Source: Microglena sp. YARC (lineage: Eukaryota > Chlorophyta > Chlorophyceae > Chlamydomonadales > Chlamydomonadaceae). From it: a stretch of 64,000 bases of DNA. Location: NCBI GenBank assembly GCA_022414725.1, contig CM039462.1, forward strand, positions 116,371,409 through 116,435,408. Reading direction: 5' to 3'. Position numbers and translations under genes: made by a program. Below are positions 22,262 through 30,374 of this stretch, piece after piece (the stretch's first letter is position 1; each line of letters opens with the position of its first letter). The notes beneath the pieces are model-generated. The model had not been told where the DNA came from, ran no database searches, and worked only from the letters and a program-made list of their open reading frames with translations.

Positions 22262-22428
22262 ATGATTTGGACTTCATAACCAACAATTTTGAGAACTTTC
22301 CATTTCCAGCAAAACCATGTCACAGTTAAGTCATTGGTGATGGAATCTAGTAGGCTCAGGCTTCGGACGGGTTTCGTGTTTTTTTCCATCAACACACGTA
22401 ATTCTCGTTCATATTCTTCTTGTAACAT
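22129..22428 (-). CDS. hypothetical protein, uncertain
   Basis: ATG-started frame beginning MLQEEYERELRVLMEK, a helical start typical of small viral proteins, but its 3' half overlaps the plus-strand membrane gene. One of the two is probably spurious at its end. Confidence 0.25.
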   Translation of the reverse strand: MLQEEYERELRVLMEKNTKPVRSLSLLDSITNDLTVTWFCWKWKVLKIVGYEVQIIHVCEKGCCRVVSSSDIGSFSRSACAKPINEIPNVAHPVRDVAF

Positions 22429-22659
22429 TTTGACCTTTCAATATCAAGGAAGATATTCCTTTATATTCCAACTCGGGATCATGTCTCCACCAAGACCAGC
22501 AGGAATGATGATGTCACCATTAGGAATGTTATTTCAGTGATCAGCAAGAAGTGCCGCCGTGTGAGAATGGACAAGGATGATGCTGACTGTGTAATAATGT
22601 AATTCGTCACTGTTTCGGCATGACAACTCTCAGATTGGTTTATGAATGGGGAGCGCGGG

Positions 22660-22725
22660 CAGATTGGATTGGATTGGATTGGTTTGGATTGGATTGGATT
22701 GGATTGGATTGGATTGGATTGGATT
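22660..22725. repeat. (TTGGA)n minisatellite
   Basis: About 13 pentamer units. Together with the following GATTCATTTGATGACTCGCG it is repeated in reverse orientation at about 53065-53120, where only two units remain. Confidence 0.95.
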
Positions 22726-22999
22726 CATTTGATGACTCGCGTACACCATTCATTTTAACGCTTGGGCTTATCACTGGAACACTTGGGTGGTGAAGCGAAG
22801 TAACCCTCATCGTCCAGCAGGAAGACTACACTTTACTTATATCAAATCAAACGGCGGAACGATGTCGATACTCTTGGGGGAGCGAGCACTCATACATGAT
22901 TGCCGGAAACACGGTAAAGTAGTCGAAAACGCAGGGGTGCACTCGTCCATGCACTGTCAGTCCTGGGCTTCTCTCTGTACACTCGGACAAGGGAATTAT

Positions 23000-23066
23000 G
23001 TTACATAATATGCCGAGTCCCCCAAAATCCTCTTGTATGTGTTTATCTTCTACACTTCGCTCGACA
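23000..23066 (-). ncRNA. candidate Fanzor guide-RNA (fRNA/omega) region
   Basis: The region spans the Fanzor stop codon (23050-23052) and runs to the element's end, where the guide RNA of TnpB/Fanzor systems lies. Its sequence around 23012-23066 is conserved against a threefold tandem unit in the MITE at 40072-40288 (shared phrases CCGAGTCCCC, CAAAA-TCCTC, TGTATGTGTTT, TCTTC). Conservation across the stop codon outside a coding context suggests selection or transposition at the nucleic-acid level. No transcript evidence is available. Confidence 0.4.
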
Positions 23067-25110
23067 CTGCGTTCTGTAAAGAACCTGTCAGCTTGTAATC
23101 AATTGTGCGTCCTACCACAACTTCCAGTTTGCAATATTTCTTTGGCCTCGCAAGAATTCCGGGGCGGGTTGGGTACATTGTAAAGCAATTGTGGATGTTA
23201 ATGGCTGCATTTAGGTCACGGTTTACAAACAACTTGCTGTTCTCCATGGTGAACTGCACTATAGCAAGCCTCGAACCGTGCGCCCTTCTTTTTTCGGACT
23301 GCACACTCTGGAGGACGGTGGTGCTGTCCTTGTGCCAGATCTTTGTGGTACGGAATTCGTCAATGACGGCAACTCGCCCCTTGAAACGGTCGCTAAACGC
23401 ATTGAACGCGCTCGTTGTAGGGACAGAAAGTTCACCCTTGCCACCAGGGGCAAACTTAGAAGAACCGTATGCGATGACAATTGTTTTCCTCTCACCGACA
23501 TCCGCCTGGACCTCGTTGAAGAAGCGTGCTAAGACACGTTTCTTGCCACCGTAGAGCCGCAGGCGCTGCGCGCCCCACCGCGACTTGGACATCTCCCCCC
23601 ATCGAGAATCCCAATGGTTGACTATTACAGTCACGTAAGCGTCAAATGACTTTAGAGATGTGCGCTTGGGACTGTTGTCCTTCAGGTCGTCAAGGCAGTC
23701 CTGGATGTTAGACAACCACTTCTTGGTAGGACCTCTAGATTTGAAGACCCCGCTCTCAACGTAGTACCGCTCCCGCGTGAGTCTCTTGCTCCCGAACTCG
23801 CAGTGCCTCTTCCTCTTCCTACCCCCCTTATCTTTTTCTTCGACCTTATTTTTCTTCCAATTCAAAAAGGCAATGTTGCAGCGGCCAGGGTCGTTTGCAA
23901 CGACCACCACATTGGGGTCGGACTCGGAAAACTCGCGGAGAGTATTGGTCTGCTTCTTAATCGCCGTTCCGTCGTCCTTGATTGAAATCTTTTTCTTCTC
24001 GGCCCTAAGAAAGTGGGTACAAGCCATTACGCCGTCAGTGTCTATGGTGCACGTAAACACACCTTTCCCCGTAGAACGGATGTTTTCCACATCGAAGACC
24101 GACTCCCAGTGCTCCTTGTTCGTCAGCGTCTTTTCGAGACTCTCGACGAGACCCACGTCCTTGAGGACGCCCAATAGGCCGTCGGTGTCTATCGTGATGA
24201 AGGCGTGCTTGACTGTTGGGATGGGAGCGATGTTGACCAGCTTGGCGTAGCCCTCGTCCTCTGTGGCCTCGAGGTATCGATTAATAAAGACGTTGTACCG
24301 GATCATCTTGGCGCTGTTGGAAACGCTCTTGAGCCACTGTCGGTTGATCTCGTCCCGTCCGATGATCGAGTGCTGAATCTTAAGCAACATCTTGGTTCGC
24401 TCCGGTAGGAGCGAATGTATCGCTATGAGGTCTTCCTTTACTCCCCAAGAGTGGATATCGTAGAGGAGGTATCGTTGGAATACGGTCTCGTCAATGCCGT
24501 GCTCATCTTTGAACTCCTTGGCCAAGATCCTGTTTTCCTTCGAGTAAACGAACTTCTTGATCCATGTGGAGAGATGGACTCTGTAGTGGTTATTGAAGTT
24601 GGTCAGGTACTTCTTCGACGCGTGGCTGTACAGGTTTTGATCGCCATCGTAGCGAGCGATGGCACCCACATATTGTTTCTTCTTTTTCACAATTACCTCG
24701 CGCCCCTCAATCTTCTCCCTAAACCAATAGTTGTTGTGAAAGAACCTTTCGACTGTGGCGTCCCTCGTCTCCATGTTCGCCTGTCTCGACCCCACCATAA
24801 GCTGCCGAATGAAGTTCTGGTCGACGCTAGGGACACTTACAGTGTGAAGTTGCGCATCTGGTACCCCTTCGAAGACTTCTTTTAATATCCGGTTCACCGC
24901 AACACCGGCAAGATAAGTCCTCTTGGATACGCTGTCGACCCTCTCCTTAATCACCTTGATGATAACGTCCTTGTTGTCCTTATCCGCTATGATCCGACTC
25001 AGTGTACACTTTACCACGTTCTCCTCGCCGTTTCTCCTGTCCTTAATTTTGGACGCCCGGTCCGGTCGCGTACGCTTGTCCGGAGGCTCTTTATTGACTA
25101 TCGTCTCCAT
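23050..25110 (-). CDS. Fanzor RNA-guided nuclease (TnpB-like, RuvC fold)
   Basis: 686 residues from ATG 25110. RuvC motif I is VVVVANDPGRCNIAF (Asp407); motif III is VNRDLNAAINI (Asp632); the conserved IVIAYGSSKFAPGGKG lies at 544-559 and the VIDEFRTTK segment (Glu585) probably supplies the glutamate, as in Fanzors with a rearranged motif II. The N-terminal 400 residues are the long basic recognition part typical of Fanzor proteins. No cysteine is found between Glu585 and Asp632, so the usual zinc finger seems absent. Family knowledge: Fanzors use a guide RNA transcribed from the gene's 3' end and transposon end to cut DNA. That step is inferred here. The gene follows its transposase in the same orientation and is likely co-transcribed or separately expressed. 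Confidence 0.88.
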   Translation of the reverse strand: METIVNKEPPDKRTRPDRASKIKDRRNGEENVVKCTLSRIIADKDNKDVIIKVIKERVDSVSKRTYLAGVAVNRILKEVFEGVPDAQLHTVSVPSVDQNFIRQLMVGSRQANMETRDATVERFFHNNYWFREKIEGREVIVKKKKQYVGAIARYDGDQNLYSHASKKYLTNFNNHYRVHLSTWIKKFVYSKENRILAKEFKDEHGIDETVFQRYLLYDIHSWGVKEDLIAIHSLLPERTKMLLKIQHSIIGRDEINRQWLKSVSNSAKMIRYNVFINRYLEATEDEGYAKLVNIAPIPTVKHAFITIDTDGLLGVLKDVGLVESLEKTLTNKEHWESVFDVENIRSTGKGVFTCTIDTDGVMACTHFLRAEKKKISIKDDGTAIKKQTNTLREFSESDPNVVVVANDPGRCNIAFLNWKKNKVEEKDKGGRKRKRHCEFGSKRLTRERYYVESGVFKSRGPTKKWLSNIQDCLDDLKDNSPKRTSLKSFDAYVTVIVNHWDSRWGEMSKSRWGAQRLRLYGGKKRVLARFFNEVQADVGERKTIVIAYGSSKFAPGGKGELSVPTTSAFNAFSDRFKGRVAVIDEFRTTKIWHKDSTTVLQSVQSEKRRAHGSRLAIVQFTMENSKLFVNRDLNAAINIHNCFTMYPTRPGILARPKKYCKLEVVVGRTIDYKLTGSLQNAVSSEV

Positions 25111-25139
25111 TTAGTATCCAATGTCGCTATTTCCTTGTA

Positions 25140-26030
25140 TCAAGGTCCAGAAATTGTATTTAATGACTTTCGAAAAAAAGCCTCTACGTGTTTCTCTTTA
25201 ACAGAACTCAAAGCCTTATACACATCTTGGCTTTTATAGAAATCGCGTTTGACGATGGAGAACACCCCTTCTATTGGGTTGAACCAAGGTGAGTAGGGAG
25301 GAGTGTATAGGAGCTCCCACCCCCTTGAATCTGCAAGTGTTTTGAACTTCTTGGAGTGGTGTAACGCAACGTTGTCAAGTATAATTACTGTGTCAGTTGG
25401 ACAGTCCAATTTTTCTAAAAACTCAACAAAAGTATGCGTGTTGAAAGACCCTTGCCTGATGTTAAAATAAATGTCTCCTTTGCCTTGTTGAATAAGACAA
25501 AGTGCCGACATTGTCGTCACCCTAGGTCTCAACCTCGGTACAACCAGTATCTCTCCCTTTGGTGAGTAGCCAAACACGTCTTTCGTATGTCTTCCAAATG
25601 AAGTTTCGTCGATCGATACAAAAGTCCTCCCTTCCTCTTTTAACCGTTCCCTTTGGCTTATGAATGACGTGGTTTTCTCATATAAGTTATCAGGCCTGGA
25701 GAAGAACTTTGCTTTTTTCTTTGTGAGCCCAAGCCTTTTTATCACAACGCGAATCAACTCTTTTGATACCTCAAATCCGAAAGCATCCTTTACCTTATGA
25801 CGAAGACCAGAAAGAGATGCGAATGGATCTATTTGTAATGACGCCTTTAAGAACTCTATGACCACATCCGATTTTGTAGGTTTATTCCGTTTGTACACTT
25901 TTTTAGTGGGGTTTGAGATCCACCTCGAGACTGTCATGTGGCTTACATTCGCAAGTATAGCCACTCTCCTCAAACTTTGCAGCAATGTGTACATGTGTAC
26001 AACAATCGACCGTCTGTCCAAGTTGTACAT
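25140..26030 (-). CDS. IS630/Tc1-mariner-type transposase (DD34E)
   Basis: 296 residues from ATG 26030; a TTG seven codons upstream is less likely. A helix-turn-helix N-terminus (VSHMTVSRWIS) is followed by the DDE core: FVSIDETSF (Asp141), VIILDNVALHH (Asp219) and PPYSPWFNPIEG (Glu254) with 34 residues between the last two. All catalytic residues are present and the frame is intact, so it could be active. It catalyses cut-and-paste transposition at TA sites. A truncated relative lies at 9140-9270. Confidence 0.92.
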   Translation of the reverse strand: MYNLDRRSIVVHMYTLLQSLRRVAILANVSHMTVSRWISNPTKKVYKRNKPTKSDVVIEFLKASLQIDPFASLSGLRHKVKDAFGFEVSKELIRVVIKRLGLTKKKAKFFSRPDNLYEKTTSFISQRERLKEEGRTFVSIDETSFGRHTKDVFGYSPKGEILVVPRLRPRVTTMSALCLIQQGKGDIYFNIRQGSFNTHTFVEFLEKLDCPTDTVIILDNVALHHSKKFKTLADSRGWELLYTPPYSPWFNPIEGVFSIVKRDFYKSQDVYKALSSVKEKHVEAFFRKSLNTISGP

Positions 26031-26097
26031 AGAGAATTTGAATTGATTCAATATACTGTAACATTATTGACCGGTCTGACTGTAACGCTTGGGACTT

Positions 26098-26457
26098 TCA
26101 CTGAAACGCTTGGGAGGGGGGAAGCGAAGACACACTTTTGTTGATGCACAATTCTAGTTGTGCACACATCTGAATAAAAGCTTTGACTTCATGGTTGCAC
26201 GGAAGATTTGATGCAGCAGCGGCTTTAGCAGTTCTATGTCGCACAGTGGACATGTTGCAAATTAGAACACGCGTAGAGCCTTCTAAAAGTACTTGAGTAT
26301 GTATGTGCATTAGATATGACAGATGTTTGTGTACACCTGAAACACTACTGAACAATGAGACTTCTTGGGATGTAAGATTTGTAGGTTGATCCAACAAATC
26401 ATGCAGAAGGACAATTCCTTGGTTTGAATGGCTTACATACATGTACAGTTCTGTCAT
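26098..26457 (-). CDS. hypothetical protein, 119 aa
   Basis: ATG-started intact frame with ordinary composition (MTELYMYVSHSNQGIVLLHD...). No family recognised. Its last ten codons run into the CTTGGG-type repeat flanking the IS630 element, so the original C-terminus may have been replaced. Confidence 0.4.
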   Translation of the reverse strand: MTELYMYVSHSNQGIVLLHDLLDQPTNLTSQEVSLFSSVSGVHKHLSYLMHIHTQVLLEGSTRVLICNMSTVRHRTAKAAAASNLPCNHEVKAFIQMCAQLELCINKSVSSLPPSQAFQ

Positions 26458-26586
26458 GCTGAAGTTTTTTTATTTATTGAGTTATTGTTTTCTTATACAA
26501 CGGAATACTAAAATGACACCGCTTAGTGTACGGCACACACCTTACGGTGTAAATGGTGTAGCAACACACGGGGCAGTGGAACACCA

Positions 26587-26751
26587 ATGGCGAAATTGAA
26601 TAAGAATAACAAAAATGCCATGAGCTCGTTCGATAAACACGCAATTACCGGGAGATGCGGTGCCGTCCATTGCTCGAAGGAAGGCGTGAAATATGTCAAG
26701 AAGACCAAAGCATGGGACGAAATATCGAAGCGATGCGAAAGAATCCGCTAA
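26587..26751 (+). CDS. small lysine-rich protein, 54 aa
   Basis: Short intact frame from ATG 26587 to TAA 26751, beginning MAKLNKNNKNAMSSFDKH and containing a CGAVHC pair and a basic C-terminal helix. Codon use and composition look genuine, unlike the antisense frame. No family recognised; it could be a DNA- or RNA-binding peptide, which is inference from charge only. Confidence 0.45.
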   Translation: MAKLNKNNKNAMSSFDKHAITGRCGAVHCSKEGVKYVKKTKAWDEISKRCERIR

Positions 26752-26780
26752 GCGAATGCTATTTTACTCTGAAGACAGAC

Positions 26781-27105
26781 GTGTCTCAAGCAGGATTCTG
26801 CTTGACAACACTATGAATGCTGCACTCACGACTCAGATTGCCTTCAGAGTCCCTTTATTACTTTTTGAGCCATGCGGCATCCCATCTGATCACGTTGCGA
26901 GTCAGCAGCTCAATTTCACTGTCCCGTTCCACGGGACCCGCGAATTCCCATAGTGCTGTCAAGCAGAATCCTGCTTGAGACACGTCCGTCTTCAGAGTCC
27001 CTTTATTACTTTTTGAGCCATGCGGCACCCCATATGATCACGTTGCGAGTCAGCAGCTCAATTTCACTGTCCCGTTCCACGGGACCCGCGAATTCCCATA
27101 GTGTT
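26781..27105. repeat. inverted-repeat element and partial tandem copy
   Basis: GTGTCTCAAGCAGGATTCTG..CACTATG (26781-26815) is inverted at CATAGTGCTG..CAGAATCCTGCTTGAGACAC (26950-26984), enclosing about 135 bp. The enclosed part (from TTCAGAGTCCCTTTATTACT) is then repeated at 26993-27105. Both copies contain CAGCTCAATTTCACTGTCCC, tying it to the dispersed double-hairpin repeat. Confidence 0.8.
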
Positions 27106-27111
27106 GTCAAG

Positions 27112-27178
27112 CGCAAGGCAAGTGTGGTTATCATCTAAAGTTTGAGCGCAAGGCAAGTGTGGTTATCATCTAAAGTTT
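27112..27178. repeat. 34-bp direct repeat, two units
   Basis: GCGCAAGGCAAGTGTGGTTA followed by TCATCTAAAGTTT occurs twice in tandem. The second unit forms the last codons and stop of the gene at 27166. Confidence 0.9.
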
Positions 27179-27591
27179 TCGGTGTTCTTGGGCCTGCCTC
27201 TGTATTTTATGTTATTGCCGCGAGGACAGTACAAGGGCGCCCAGGCCCCACCTGAGTCGTCCAAGTGCACCTCTAGGTAGCCTTCGGAATACTGCATGTA
27301 TTCGCGAATGGTCGCCCAGCGTCGTTCCGCCTGCCAGTACTTGTCGCGCCTACCCAGGCAGTATATATTGCCGTTGGGTCCGTCGATGTGAACCCTAACC
27401 TCATAAAGCGGCATGCAACACTGACTGTAGCTTGCGTGTACGCCGACATGGCAACGTGCCTTTGCTCTCTCGAGCAGTTCCTCCAAGGACCGACACCTCT
27501 CCTCGAACACGAGTTTGCGATAGATACCCCAAACGACGGCGCGCAAGTCCGGTGGCAAGGAGAAAAACGTGGTTGTCATTGGTGCATCCAT
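27166..27591 (-). CDS. hypothetical viral protein, possibly F-box-like
   Basis: 142 residues from ATG 27591 (a TTG ten codons upstream keeps the frame open). The N-terminus FFSLPPDLRAVVWGIYRKLV is helical and F-box-like. The remainder has cysteine/tryptophan-rich beta sequence without a recognised family. The extreme C-terminus (KNTENFR) is encoded by the flanking 34-bp repeat. Confidence 0.5.
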   Translation of the reverse strand: MDAPMTTTFFSLPPDLRAVVWGIYRKLVFEERCRSLEELLERAKARCHVGVHASYSQCCMPLYEVRVHIDGPNGNIYCLGRRDKYWQAERRWATIREYMQYSEGYLEVHLDDSGGAWAPLYCPRGNNIKYRGRPKNTENFR

Positions 27592-27949
27592 GCTCTTGTT
27601 GGCTGAGTGCCCTATAAACAACAGGTTGCTATTAAGTTGTTATACTTACCATGCACAATTACGCTTCTTTCATGCTCTGCAGAACCGCCTCGTCAGTTTC
27701 GACAGCTGGTATACCACCAAGGTCAAAGAGATTAAGGAGTTCACCCCATCATCAGTCAAGGTGTTGCAGGAGGCAGTGATGCAACACACGACTGGCCGGT
27801 TCGACAGATTGACCATGGACGAGCTCGCAGGTGTTGTGGGCGTCGTTCCACCGGCTGATGTGCCGCTGAACCTGGTTCACAGCCAGGAGGGCTTGCTTGA
27901 CAAAGTCGGCGGCTTGCGGTCCACCCACCAGAGCCCTGGCGCTACTTGA
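27590..27949 (+). CDS. hypothetical protein, possible fragment
   Basis: The frame is open with ATG 27590. The part from about 27690 (SFDSWYTTKVKEIKEF, then VKVLQEAVMQ, then DELAGVVGVVPPADVPLN) looks coding. No family recognised, and the true start is uncertain. Confidence 0.35.
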   Translation: MLLLAECPINNRLLLSCYTYHAQLRFFHALQNRLVSFDSWYTTKVKEIKEFTPSSVKVLQEAVMQHTTGRFDRLTMDELAGVVGVVPPADVPLNLVHSQEGLLDKVGGLRSTHQSPGAT

Positions 27950-28116
27950 GACTTTGAGGAGGCAGCGCACACAGGGGAGCGGTCGCCATGCGTTTAGGTT
28001 GGCTATGCAACAAGCTAATTTTTCGTTTCCTGCTGGATTCGGTGGCATGCTCCATGTGCTGAAGCATGCGCCATATCCGATCCATTAAATATATATGTGA
28101 TGTGTTTAGAAACGAG

Positions 28117-28668
28117 ATGTCCTTGATACTTCCTGGATTGATTGTTGGCGGGTTCCATGAATCTTTTGACCGTGATCTTCTCACCACCCACAACGTCACA
28201 CATATTTTGAACGTTGCTACGGAATGCAATGTAACGGAACGCGTGGGGCTAATATATGCTAACGTTGATATGCCGGATGATTGCCCATCAACTGATATTT
28301 CTGTTGCGTTTAGCAAATGCATGGATTTCATAATTGCAGCTCATAAAAAAAAAAGTTGTGTGTTTGTGCACTGCCTTGAGGGGGTTAGTCGCTCTGTTTG
28401 TGTGACACTGTGTTATATGGTCCAACATGTTGGATGGAAGTTTGAGCATGCATTGATGCATATACGTTCCCGAAGACCGCATGTCAATCCTTTCCCAAAA
28501 TACATTGCTCAGACGCGCAATTACCTCGTGCAAAAGCGCGAGGAGAGCAACAGAAGCCTCATCATCAAAATCGATCACGACAATCCGGTCGAGCAAAATG
28601 CTCTCTCTCAGGATGCAACAAAAACAATCGGCCGGGAGGCAGGAACGCCCATTACTTGTGAAAAATAA
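28117..28668 (+). CDS. dual-specificity protein phosphatase
   Basis: 183 residues from ATG 28117; an ATG 51 bases upstream is also in frame, but the AT-rich ATTAAATATATATG stretch just before 28117 suits a promoter/leader. The DSP core begins ILPGLIVGGF and carries the P-loop signature VHCLEGVSRSV with catalytic Cys and Arg, and the general-acid Asp in NVDMPDD. It would dephosphorylate phosphotyrosine/threonine and such enzymes in large DNA viruses modulate signalling or virion proteins. The last ~13 residues come from a MITE remnant (28629-28655), so the natural C-terminus has been altered. Confidence 0.88.
   Translation: MSLILPGLIVGGFHESFDRDLLTTHNVTHILNVATECNVTERVGLIYANVDMPDDCPSTDISVAFSKCMDFIIAAHKKKSCVFVHCLEGVSRSVCVTLCYMVQHVGWKFEHALMHIRSRRPHVNPFPKYIAQTRNYLVQKREESNRSLIIKIDHDNPVEQNALSQDATKTIGREAGTPITCEK
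28629..28658 (+). mobile_element. terminal fragment of the 166-bp MITE
   Basis: ATCGGCCGGGAGGCAGGAACG then CCCATT and ACTT reproduce the MITE right end and a 4-base flank; the rest of the element is missing. It supplies the 3' codons of the phosphatase gene. Confidence 0.8.
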
Positions 28669-28764
28669 ATTTGATCAGCTGTGGCAATCATGAATGACAT
28701 ACCTGGTCTCCACAGTTGTCAAGCGAGTATATATGCTGTCGACGCGCAGATCTTAACATTTTAA

Positions 28765-28865
28765 CATTTCTCCTCGTTGTCCATCTGACTCCACATGAAA
28801 ACGGCGGAAAGCTGTTGCCTCCTCCTCGTTGTCCATCTGACTCCAAACACAAACGGCGGAAACAT
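28765..28865. repeat. tandem duplicate of a ~49-bp unit
   Basis: TCCTCGTTGTCCATCTGACT..AACGGCGGAAA occurs twice, near 28770 and 28815. The unit recurs in reverse at 35163-35200, among the many ACGGCGGAA-containing intergenic repeats of this region. Confidence 0.7.
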
Positions 28866-28918
28866 CAGGGAAACACGATAAGGATCAATATCGGAACGGT
28901 TGTTATCAAAACCCTCAA

Positions 28919-29062
28919 AACCGTATCACACTAAACAAGCGGCGGAGACCCTTTCACCTCTCCCCCCCAGCGGAGCGCCGGGGGCGACCGGAGGGGAGCC
29001 CCCACAAAGGAGTCCGCGAGGAACCGAGCGGGTGGGCGACCGGAGGGGAGCCCACAGTACAC
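28919..29062 (+). repeat. GC-rich repeat, inverted copy of 33502-33642
   Basis: From AACCGTATCACACTAAACAA through GGGCGACCGGAGGGGAGCCC to the end it matches the reverse complement of 33502-33642, and a shorter version lies at 47937-48027. It is much more GC-rich than the flanking genes. A (ACAGTAC)-like tandem follows at 29055-29078. Confidence 0.9.
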
Positions 29063-29195
29063 AGTACACAGTACACAGTTCACATCAAGCAGCCCCCAGC
29101 TGACATTCAAGCAGACGGAATATTAATGGAACAACTGAAAGGATGAAGATGCCGCGCGGCTATTTCGCTAGGCTTATTCTGTTCCAGAGTAGCAA

Positions 29196-29679
29196 ATGAC
29201 TCAATTGATGGACAGCAACAACTTGGTCGAAAGTTCAGTCCAAACAGACCTTACTAATGATCAAAGTGCACCGCAAATCATAAAACTTACATTATTCATG
29301 ACACCTAATCAATGGGGTCGATTATCGAAATGGAGCGCACCACTTGTGATCCAAGAAATTGAGGATAGAGGAAGTGGTAAAGGGCCATGGTTACACATGG
29401 AGCATGAAGTCAACAAATACGACGAATACCAGCGATTTATATTTATTTATTTAATTATATCTTATTTATCCATTGGGGGCTGCTTTGATAGCTTTGATGT
29501 CACGAGAGCAGAAGCGGTTGATGCAAGAAATTGCAATTTTGTCTACATCTCCAGACATCGAATACGACGTGAAAAGAGAGCAGGTATTGGTTTTGGCCCG
29601 GGATCTATGCGCTGCTTCCTCTGAGCATGCCCTAGTCTTTGCCGCTCTGCAAGCTGCAGTCCGCAGGCAAGTTGGATGA
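29196..29679 (+). pseudogene. hypothetical protein, frameshifted in an AT-rich tract
   Basis: Starts at ATG 29196 (MTQLMDSNNLVESSVQT) and reads normally to about 29440, where ATTTATATTTATTTATTTAA changes the frame. The other frame then continues with coding-like SREQKRLMQEIAILSTSPDI to a stop at 29679. The low-complexity tract may be an insertion or, less likely, an intron. No family recognised. Confidence 0.45.
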
Positions 29680-30006
29680 TAAGAGGTTCACTATATCATG
29701 ATACCCGTTGTGTTGTGCGACATAACATGCAGTACTTGTATCATATTGTGCACCTGGGAGGGCAAGTAATGTTTTTACTAAATCATAATGACCGTTTCGA
29801 GAAGCCGCAGAAAGATCGCAATTAGTTGGATGCGATCCTGCAGAAATCAGTTTGAGGACACTCTCTCGTTGGTTTAGTGAGCATGACAAAGTTAGTGCTT
29901 GTTGTATGCAGGTCTTGTAATCACTCATCTGCATACACAAGCCGATATTCAGCATTTTCATGTCACCTGTGCCAGCACCAACTAGAACAACCGTCTCAGG
30001 ATCCAT
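29632..30006 (-). CDS. ankyrin-repeat protein
   Basis: 124 residues from ATG 30006. At least three ankyrin units are visible (ESVLKLISAGSHP; DLSAASRNGHYDLVKTLLAL; CYVAQHNGYHDIVNLL). Ankyrin proteins are abundant in giant viruses and mediate protein contacts. It overlaps the tail of the preceding convergent gene by about 48 bp and is short for the family. Confidence 0.75.
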   Translation of the reverse strand: MDPETVVLVGAGTGDMKMLNIGLCMQMSDYKTCIQQALTLSCSLNQRESVLKLISAGSHPTNCDLSAASRNGHYDLVKTLLALPGAQYDTSTACYVAQHNGYHDIVNLLSSNLPADCSLQSGKD

Positions 30007-30046
30007 TTGTACTAATCATCACAATTTTTTTCGTGTTCATTGTACG

Positions 30047-30180
30047 CAGTGTGTGTGTGTGTGTGTGTGTGTGTGAGAGTATGCGATGCGTGCGGGCGCT
30101 CTTTCCACATCTCACCCGTGCGTGAGTTCATCATCGTAGCCGCAATCCCATATATCCGCGTCAATGAGAAGTGGCCCTGC
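30047..30180. repeat. (GT)n tract and dispersed repeat shared with 50815-50930
   Basis: A GT run is followed by GCGCTCTTTCCACATC..CACCCGTGCGTGAGTTC and ATCATCGTAGCC..AATCCCATATATCCGCGT, present again at 50870-50925. The same block at 50.9 kb marks the broken end of the D5 fragment. Confidence 0.85.
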
Positions 30181-30328
30181 GAAGTCCATCGTGTTCTTCA
30201 CTCCACGTGAAGACTGTATGTACCGGATCACTGGCTACACATACATGGTCCTCCCCCCTAGCTCGCTCTCGGTGCAGGCATCGATCAATGCTTGGTCAAC
30301 CACAACGGGTCGCCATGAATTCATTTGA
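30164..30328 (+). CDS. small protein, 54 aa
   Basis: Intact short frame from ATG 30164 to TGA 30328, beginning MRSGPAKSIVFFTPREDCMY. It may be the surviving 5' part of a longer gene cut by the tandem array that follows. No family recognised. Confidence 0.35.
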   Translation: MRSGPAKSIVFFTPREDCMYRITGYTYMVLPPSSLSVQASINAWSTTTGRHEFI

Positions 30329-30374
30329 TTGACCGAAAAAATGTATGAAGAATGCCTGAGAATGTCTCACATCA

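Larger units (their letters stand above)
22997..26066 (-). mobile_element. IS630/Tc1-mariner-type transposon carrying a Fanzor gene
   Basis: Two same-strand genes, transposase then Fanzor, lie 29 bp apart. The proposed ends are TA dinucleotides at 22997-22998 and 26065-26066 followed by imperfect inverted repeats (TATGTTACATAATAT on the left, TAATGTTACAGTATAT read inward from the right). The right end is supported by the remnant at 9142, where similarity stops at the same point. TA target use and DD34E chemistry are known for this superfamily. Fanzor genes riding on eukaryotic and giant-virus DNA transposons, including Tc1/mariner types, are established. The whole unit is about 3.07 kb and appears intact. 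Confidence 0.7.

Noticed and set aside
22745..22800. CACTGTAACGCTTGGG-like sequence as the terminal repeat of the Fanzor element (also near 26083, 43000, 47830 and 53065)
   Set aside because: The copies at 22.75 and 26.08 kb are in the same orientation and lie outside the better-supported TA/TGTTAC ends; it is a separate dispersed repeat.
27590..27949. Possible paralogy with the gene at 19760-20252
   Set aside because: Only a short phrase (VKVLQE) is shared; not enough to claim homology.
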